Below are positions 57,027 through 64,000 of a DNA stretch of 64,000 nucleotides, one piece after another. Numbering within the stretch: the stretch's first letter is position 1; the number at the start of each line of letters is the position of its first letter. The DNA is taken from positions 15,223,403-15,287,402 of the forward strand of contig OY747702.1 of the NCBI GenBank assembly GCA_963556495.2. The letters are read 5' to 3'. The DNA is from Valencia hispanica. Taxonomy: Eukaryota > Chordata > Actinopteri > Cyprinodontiformes > Valenciidae. Both the position numbers and the translations under genes were made by a program. The notes under the pieces are model-generated. The model was not told the origin of the DNA, did no database searches, and saw only the letters and a program-made list of their open reading frames with translations.

Positions 57027-57954
57027 CCACGCTCAGCAGCACTTTTCTATTGAAGCCGATATCAAAGCAGTCTGAAACTGTAGAAATGAGTCCGTTTTGG
57101 TGGCTTATCTCATATGTCAGTCTCGTTTTGCGTTGAATGTGAAATTATTACACCCATCAGTCATAACAATATGACCACCTTTCTAATATTGAGTAGATCA
57201 CATAACAGATTTGACCAGTCAGAGCATTGACAAAAATTGTGCAGGATTCTGGATTTTATTCTGCCACAATCTTAGCAACACATTCTAGGGGCCCTTTTGT
57301 TTTGTGATGTTGGATTTTTTTTATGTAAGGGAGCTGCAAAATACATCATACTTGCCAATGCTATATCAGCATATGTAATATCACACTCACACAGGTCTAC
57401 TTACATGCTATATTTGACAGACTATTATATTTTAACTGCCATGGATATACGCTGTGCATCTCATAATATACCTAGGCTGCTGGATGGACTGCCCTTGATG
57501 CCTGTACCAATTATAGGACTTGGCTCCCTGAGATGCTAATCTAGTGGAAGATTTTGGGAAGATGTTAATAACAAAAAATAAAATGGAAGCCAACGTGGGA
57601 TAATTGCTATCATAAATTGTCGTCATACTACTCAACATTATGTAATCAAAGGTCTCGTTGACTTGTTTTTTTCAATAAACTAGCTGTTGTCTTTAGCAGG
57701 ACTAAAATCCTTCTGAATAATTTTCTGTGGAAAAAAACTCTCCTGCTCCTGTTTCATGAGGCTGAAATTTGTCGGAGGAGCGGTTAGGTGAAAAACGACA
57801 GGATTACGAGCCATACTCATTAATATTAATAATATGCAAACACCTTGCCTCTGATTGGCTAACAGAAATGCAACTTCAATGCTTCCTTCAAACAGGTATC
57901 TATACCTATTGTGAATCATTGTGAATCATTTCTATCTGCAAAAAGGGGCGCTGA
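56912..57954. other. Unassigned DNA with an ATC microsatellite
   Basis: No gene supported. It contains (ATC)n at 56998-57024. The open frame running through it encodes only an Asp run on the minus strand. Confidence 0.5.
56998..57024. repeat. (ATC)n microsatellite
   Basis: Nine tandem ATC units. Confidence 0.9.
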
Positions 57955-58085
57955 TAAAGCGGGCTGCTACCGCGGTCTTCCAAATCCTGTATTGTGTTAA
58001 TGTTTGTAATTGTTTGTATGATCTTGGATTGGTTGTACTGAAACTTAATTTCCCCACGGGGATTATTAAAGTATCTCTTATCTTA
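57955..58085 (+). mobile_element. LINE 3' tail fragment
   Basis: TTGTATGATCTTGGATTGGT followed by AATTTCCCCACGGGGATTAT and TAAAGTATCTCTTATCTTA, a very common fish LINE 3' end of the AATAAAGTATCT type. No coding part remains. Confidence 0.6.
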
Positions 58086-59342
<1,257 letters not shown>

Positions 59343-59740
59343 GCAGCCACTGATCCCACTTTGTACAACTGTTGTTGGCAAACTTTTTGAGCATCTGTTT
59401 CAGGGTCTGGTTAAAGCGTTCTGCCAGTCCGTCTGTTTGATGGTGATATGGTGAAGGACGGATTAGTCTCAGTCCTCAATGCGGTTGTCCCAGGTTCAAG
59501 TCCCATCCCAGTGGACCTTTGCCGCATGTCTTCCCCCACTTCTCTCCCCCTTTCTATGAACTATCCACTTTCCAATAAAGGCCACTGTGGCCACCAAACC
59601 TTTAAAAAAGCAGACATGAAGTTAGTTCCTTGATCAGTTAGTACCTCTCGTGGAAACCCAACTTTTGAAAGAACTGTACTAAACAGGATGCCATTGGCTT
59701 GGTGTGGACCTTACCCTGTGTGGCTTGCCATCACACACCT
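59343..59740 (-). pseudogene. Ty3/Gypsy-type integrase remnant split by a SINE
   Basis: On the minus strand, right of the SINE (59620-59710), the text reads LVQFFQKLGF in one frame and FPREVLTDQGTNFMS in the next; the Asp of TDQGT is the second catalytic residue of the integrase core. Left of the SINE (59343-59456) it continues PYHHQTDGLAERFNQTLKQM and WDQWLPY, the region with the final catalytic Glu (ERFN). The order and spacing match fish Ty3/Gypsy integrases. The SINE at 59457-59612 sits exactly between the two blocks, and the LINE fragment takes over after WLPYQ. No LTRs were found nearby. Confidence 0.8.
59457..59612 (+). mobile_element. tRNA-derived SINE, second family, copy 2
   Basis: 5'-shortened: the A-box part is missing, the B-box GGTTCAAGTCC is at 59493-59503. 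The body CCAGTGGACCTTTGCCGCAT and the end CAATAAAGGCCACTGTGGCC match the copy at 30521-30681. It interrupts the Gypsy integrase. Confidence 0.75.
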
Positions 59741-61536
59741 ATTCAATTTACTTTTCAATATTGATGAAATATAAAACGTCTCTTAATTTTGAGAACTTTT
59801 GTAAGATATCTAAAAAAAGGACCCTGTCACTTTTAGAGTAGATTTTGCCCAAATCGTATCTAGATATCTACTGTGTAGTATAGATGAATATTTGACAAAA
59901 AATTATCAGTGGGTTAATATTGATATAAAGCGAATAAAAGCTGTGTTCTTGGATGTTCAAAATGTTATCAGAAAACAGAAAGCATAATATGAAGGTGGAA
60001 GTTAATGCAGTTTTCTTCAAAGCGCATTTGAAATCAAAGCAAAAAAGATCTATTAAACCCGTTAACAACTGGGTATATCATTTTCACTATTTTTGGATGA
60101 TTTATTCGATTCTTTTCTTGTGAGCTGAACAACTTTATCTGTTCCCACCTGTGGCAATAGAGGCACACTGCTGCCAAGTGATCTCTCAGGTCCCCTTTAC
60201 CCCTAATCTGCAATATGTTCAGATTGGCATGTCTGCTAATACTTGATTCCTCTGGGGCAACAGAATGAGATTCTCACACACGCACACACACTTGTCTTGT
60301 TAGTAGTAGTGAGGACCTTCATCGAATTCCATTCATATTTGTGACTGCATTATACCTGAATTATACCTAAAAACAACCAGTAGAACTCAGTGACATTGTC
60401 CAAAAGTGAGGACCAGGCAAAATGTCCTCACTTTGTATCAAACAGTCCTCACTTTATAGGTGAAAAATGGTCCTCGGTCTAAATTCTAGTCAGGAGCCCA
60501 CAAACACTGAGCAATCAACTGTGTGTGAGTGTTGGACTGACTGAGACAGACAGACAGACAGGTGTAGTATACCATATGTTGACTTGGTGAAAAGGTCAGT
60601 CCTCCTGTGGTCTCATTATAATATCCAGGTTTCAGGTTTGTCGTTTCCAGGTTGTGAATCCACACTTCATACACCCTAGTCCGCTTTTTAGTCATTTCGA
60701 TTGTTTCAGAGAACTGTCACCTCTGTTTCCAAAGACAAAAATAGACATGGTGTTATGATATTCAGAGGAGCCACGTCTTTTAAGATGTTTGTGTGTGTTG
60801 AATTATGCAGTAAGAAGCTCCCAAGGCTGCTTTGTCACCGTGTCTGTCCTCGTAATCTTTAGTTAGGAACGACAGTCAACTTTTATATGGAGCCCAGCAG
60901 GTTCTGTGTAGAAGTTGCTGTGTCTGTGGCACATTTTCACAACAAGGTAAATGAATGTACAACTAAAACTATGAAATAATCAAATTAAATTACATCAAAT
61001 CAGCTTCATGTCATACCTCTGTGTACAAATCTATAGACATGGCATGCATGAGCCATTACTGAACATAATCCCTTAAACACAAGCAAGTTAATGAAGAATA
61101 GTCATTATTTATTGAGTCTCTTAGTTTTGACCAGATTGTCGATGTGTTTGGCTCTGTTACACTAGGGCCAGGTTTGGCCTCTGAGTAAAGACGAACACTG
61201 GTCAGGAGCCATTGGACCAAAAAAGCTTGCCTCTGTGCTATTTGTATATTAGGCCATGGCAAAGTTTTACCTGCCCAACTAGCCAGTAAAGTAATATCAA
61301 ACTTTATCTGGCTCATTTACAGGTATAGTCATAACACAGGAGAGGGACAGAACATGGAACCTGAAACCAACAAATATGTGCAATTGCTTCTGAAAACTTG
61401 TAAATGCCTGAGGATTACTTAGCATTATTTTGCCCTGCTTCTGCAATAAGAACAGAGATTTTCTTTTTACTCCGTTTCATTTTTGTTTGTTTTTCTGACC
61501 ATTTCTTGTATAAAACGTGATCTTAATATCAGAAAT
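59741..61536. other. Unassigned DNA, no gene supported
   Basis: Short open frames without motifs. The word GTCCTCACTTT and relatives recur at 60400-60480, a feature of a fish minisatellite-like repeat, but no family was assigned. Confidence 0.45.
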
Positions 61537-62315
61537 TGTTAGGTTTCTTAGGTGTTTGGATTTTGAGTTTCAGTTATATCATTTGCTTATTCAGTTTGCC
61601 TTGTCATTTTGGTTGCTTTTGTTAATTTATACTTAAGGATCTTAATGTTACTTTTTTGGCGCTGTGTCCCTTTCACATTTTCACTTCCTGTACTTAGATA
61701 GTCTTTACCTTTGTTTCATTGTTTTATCTTTTATTAGCTTTTTCCATATTTCATAATTGGTCCCGTTAGTTCTGCTTAACTTTGTTTCTCTGATTAGTTG
61801 GTCTTCTTATAGAGAATCTTTTTCTAGTATTTTCAGTTCCTTCTGTTCTGTTTTCTCCTCTCTAGTGCTTCTTTGAGTTCCTCTTAGATTACTTTACTCT
61901 CATTTTCCTAGCTATCTTTTGTCTTTAGAGTCAGTCCTTGTTCTTCTTTAGAATGGTTCTCTGTCTAGTCGTTATGTTTTGTTCTTGGCCTTCCTCTATG
62001 TTTCCTTCTTGCCATTCTGTCTCCCTGCCCAGCTGCATTGCATTGCATTCTCAATCTCTCTGCTCTTATTCCCACCTGCATCTGCTTTCACTAATTGATC
62101 CTTAAGTTTCTCTGTCTTTTCTCACTCCCTCCCTCCTCAGTATTTAAGTAGTTCTCATTCAGCCACTACTCGCTGGTTCCTCTTCTATACTCCCTGTCTT
62201 CTGGTCCCTGCGTTTGACTCCCTCCTTTGAGCCCCTGTAAGTTTGTTCTAGTTTGCTTCATTAAATTCCGGATCATCATTTGCTGCTTTAGGGTCCTTAA
62301 TGAACCGAAATGACA
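61537..62315 (+). mobile_element. Putative solo LTR, 779 bp, 5-bp target duplication
   Basis: Starts TGTTAGGTTTC and ends AACCGAAATGACA, so TG..CA ends with near-inverted TGTTA and TGACA. It is flanked on both sides by GAAAT (61532-61536 and 62316-62320). The plus strand is strongly pyrimidine-rich. A TATTTAAGTA box lies near 62141 and an ATTAAA signal near 62263, consistent with promoter and polyadenylation sites. No internal retroelement genes are present. The call rests on termini and the duplication, since the family is not recognised. Confidence 0.7.
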
Positions 62316-62320
62316 GAAAT

Positions 62321-62725
62321 AGGACACTGTATCTTGGCCACCTTATAAATGTTTTGTAATTTCCCAATTTAGTCAGATGAACAGGAGGGTTTTGTTCACA
62401 CTAATGCAGATATTTTACAACACAAACAGTTTTAGTTCCTTCAGTCCATAAATCAGAAACTTTCTTTTGAAGATAAATGTTGAGATTGGCATAATTTATC
62501 ATAACTCTGGGTAAAGATGCAAAAAGAGCCCTTGCATAATCTCACATTGAACTTTTTTTTTATCCTTCCTTTTAATACGAGCTAATTTAGTCTCTGGGGG
62601 AAAGAAATTGCATGTTTAGAAATTGTTTTAACTGAAATCAAGTTGCACAGTTATTTGTATACCGGCTGTTATTACTTCATACAACAACCCCCCTTTTGCT
62701 AACAGCACGGTAGCTAGACTTAGAT
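62321..62725. other. Unassigned DNA, no gene seen
   Basis: AT-rich flank between the LTR and the hAT element. Confidence 0.45.
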
Positions 62726-63570
62726 CAGTGGTTCTCAGTTTTTCTCTGGACTCCCCTCTGTATGTGTCCAAGACAAGCCAGGCCCCCTAACCCCAACTCC
62801 TACCCGCATACACACATTAAAGGGGACATATTATGCTAATTTTATTTTTTTTCATCCATTTGTGTTGCTATTTGGGTCTCTGCTGCCACTATAAACACTT
62901 CAAACATTAAATAAAAACCATCCATACATTTCATTTTATTTTTACAAATTCTTGCTTTCAAATCTTGTGCTTCTGCAAGCTGATTGAAAAAGTGCCATAT
63001 TGTGACGTCACAATAAGCTGAATTTGCATATTACTGCCCCTCACCTGTCAAACTCACCAATGCCAATTCTATGCAATTCTCATGTGTGGCAAATCCGCAG
63101 CCTAGTAACAAGATGGGTGGGTGTGGTCTGCAAACACTAATTTGCATCAACGTGACAAGAGCCCCCTAAAAAGCTTATTCTGAAAGGGACTGAAATTGTC
63201 AAGAATTGAGGTGGCTAATGTTTTGCAAAGAACTTTATTAACATGTTTTGCACAGCCCATAGACCTATTATAACTTGCTTAAAAAGAGGGATAATCTGTT
63301 CCCTTTTAAAAATGATAAATTACAAATTTTTGTTTGTAAAAAGTGAACAGCACTTGTAGGTTTTTGTTCTCATTCTCCTTTTTCTATCTAAAACTCCTAC
63401 ACAGAGTTTGGATTATACTATTCGGTGTGTTATTGAGATTTTATGAATATATTGTTTACAAATATAATTTTAGTAACTTCACAACCCCCGCACAGAAAAT
63501 TGTGCACACCCCTTGCGATCTCTAGCACCTCTCTTGGATGGGGTCACAGACCCAAGGTTGGAAACCACTG
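62726..63570. mobile_element. Non-autonomous hAT-like element, 845 bp
   Basis: The left end is CAGTGGTTCTCAGTTTTTCT and the right end is CAAGGTTGGAAACCACTG, inverted repeats of the CAGTGGTTC type. Flanks ACTTAGAT and CTCTAGAT agree at only 5 of 8 positions, so the duplication is decayed. It contains a TTAA-flanked element. Confidence 0.65.
62821..63305. mobile_element. piggyBac-like MITE nested in the hAT element
   Basis: TTAA lies on both sides (62817-62820 and 63306-63309). The left end is AGGGGACATATTATGC and the right end, inverted, is AAGGGAACAGATTATCCC. TTAA duplication is the mark of piggyBac elements, and the AGGGGACATATTATGC start is widespread in fish genomes. No transposase. Confidence 0.6.
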
Positions 63571-63824
63571 CTCTAGATCATTTGTTCATTTCACCAACAG
63601 GTTTGCTTTAGGATTTATTGGGTGTTTGGTGTGAATATTTGGTCATTTTTGTTGGATCATTGCCTCTTTAAAGAGCCAAAGATGAACCATTTTCAGTTCT
63701 GTTGTAAAACCCAACAATTTCTTTGTAATTCTAGTGTTCCCAAGAAGTTTGTGATGCCATGCACTATAACGAGGTTTATAGGGCCTTCGGCAGAGAAACT
63801 GGCCCTTAGCATCACAGATTCTGT

Positions 63825-63991
63825 CATTGTTTTTCAACCCTGCTCTTCAAGGTGCACTGGCCTGCATGCTTTAGATGTGTCCCTGCTTCAGCACACCTGA
63901 TTTCAATTGATGGCTGATTAAAAGGCTACATCTAAAAACATCTAAAACATGCAAGGCTTTGTGCCTTGAGGACCAGGGTTGGGAAACACTG
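63825..63991. mobile_element. hAT MITE, third copy
   Basis: The left arm TTTTTCAACCCTGCTCTTCA and the right arm GAGGACCAGGGTTGGGAAAC are inverted. The inside has CTTCAGCACACCTGATTTCA, as in the copies at 51871 and 52107. The right end is CACTG at 63991. Target duplication not seen. Confidence 0.65.
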
Positions 63992-64000
63992 CTCTATCTT

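Overview
The window reads as intergenic or intronic DNA of a teleost fish, probably a percomorph. It is AT-rich, has no bacterial-type gene packing, and I recognise no host exon, tRNA or rRNA. It does hold a typical fish mix of mobile DNA: L2-like and Rex3/RTE-like LINEs, tRNA-headed SINEs, many Tc1-like elements of different ages, hAT elements with 8-bp target duplications, solo LTRs, and one Ty3/Gypsy integrase relic. The species call is inference; the element families are read from protein motifs and terminal structures.

Layout. 1-9 kb: mostly unassigned sequence, with a THAP-domain transposon fragment (1.4-2.0 kb), a Tc1-like scrap (3.4-3.7 kb), a non-autonomous element (5.0-5.8 kb) and a deletion-derived Tc1 element (8.9-9.1 kb). 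9.3-14.7 kb: a Tc1-like relic, then a nearly full-length L2-like LINE. Its esterase-domain ORF1 is intact; its endonuclease/reverse-transcriptase ORF2 is broken many times. 16.7-17.8 kb: LINE and hAT 3' fragments. 18.6-20.2 kb: a complete Tc1-like element with long inverted repeats and a transposase broken only twice. 20.8-22.9 kb: a 2.07-kb hAT element with a perfect 8-bp duplication. 23.7-24.9 kb: an inverted copy of the THAP family and a Tc1 relic carrying a 273-bp solo LTR.

26.5-38.5 kb: a pogo-like MITE, a Tc1 relic carrying a SINE, a second SINE family, a 5'-truncated Rex3-like LINE with an unusual 5' junction hairpin, another Tc1 relic split by a LINE, an L2-like reverse-transcriptase fragment, a third tRNA-headed SINE and a further Tc1 relic. 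40-53 kb: scattered hAT elements, Tc1-like pseudogenes and a tandem MITE pair. 54-57 kb: two hAT elements 27 bp apart, one carrying nested L2 and SINE insertions and a BED-finger transposase remnant. 58-60 kb: a microsatellite, a LINE reverse transcriptase and a Gypsy integrase split by a SINE. 61.5-64 kb: a 779-bp solo LTR, a hAT element with a nested TTAA-flanked element, and a final MITE.

Nothing here works as a host pathway. The logic is one of nesting: old Tc1-like copies served as targets for LINEs, SINEs and LTR elements. SINE tails of the (GATG)n type match the tail of the Rex3-like LINE, which suggests it mobilised them. I found no convincing wholly new system. The most unusual items are the inverted-repeat junction of the Rex3-like insertion, the in-frame ORF1-stop-ORF2 layout without an ORF2 AUG in the L2 copy, and the THAP-linked repeat family present in two inverted copies.
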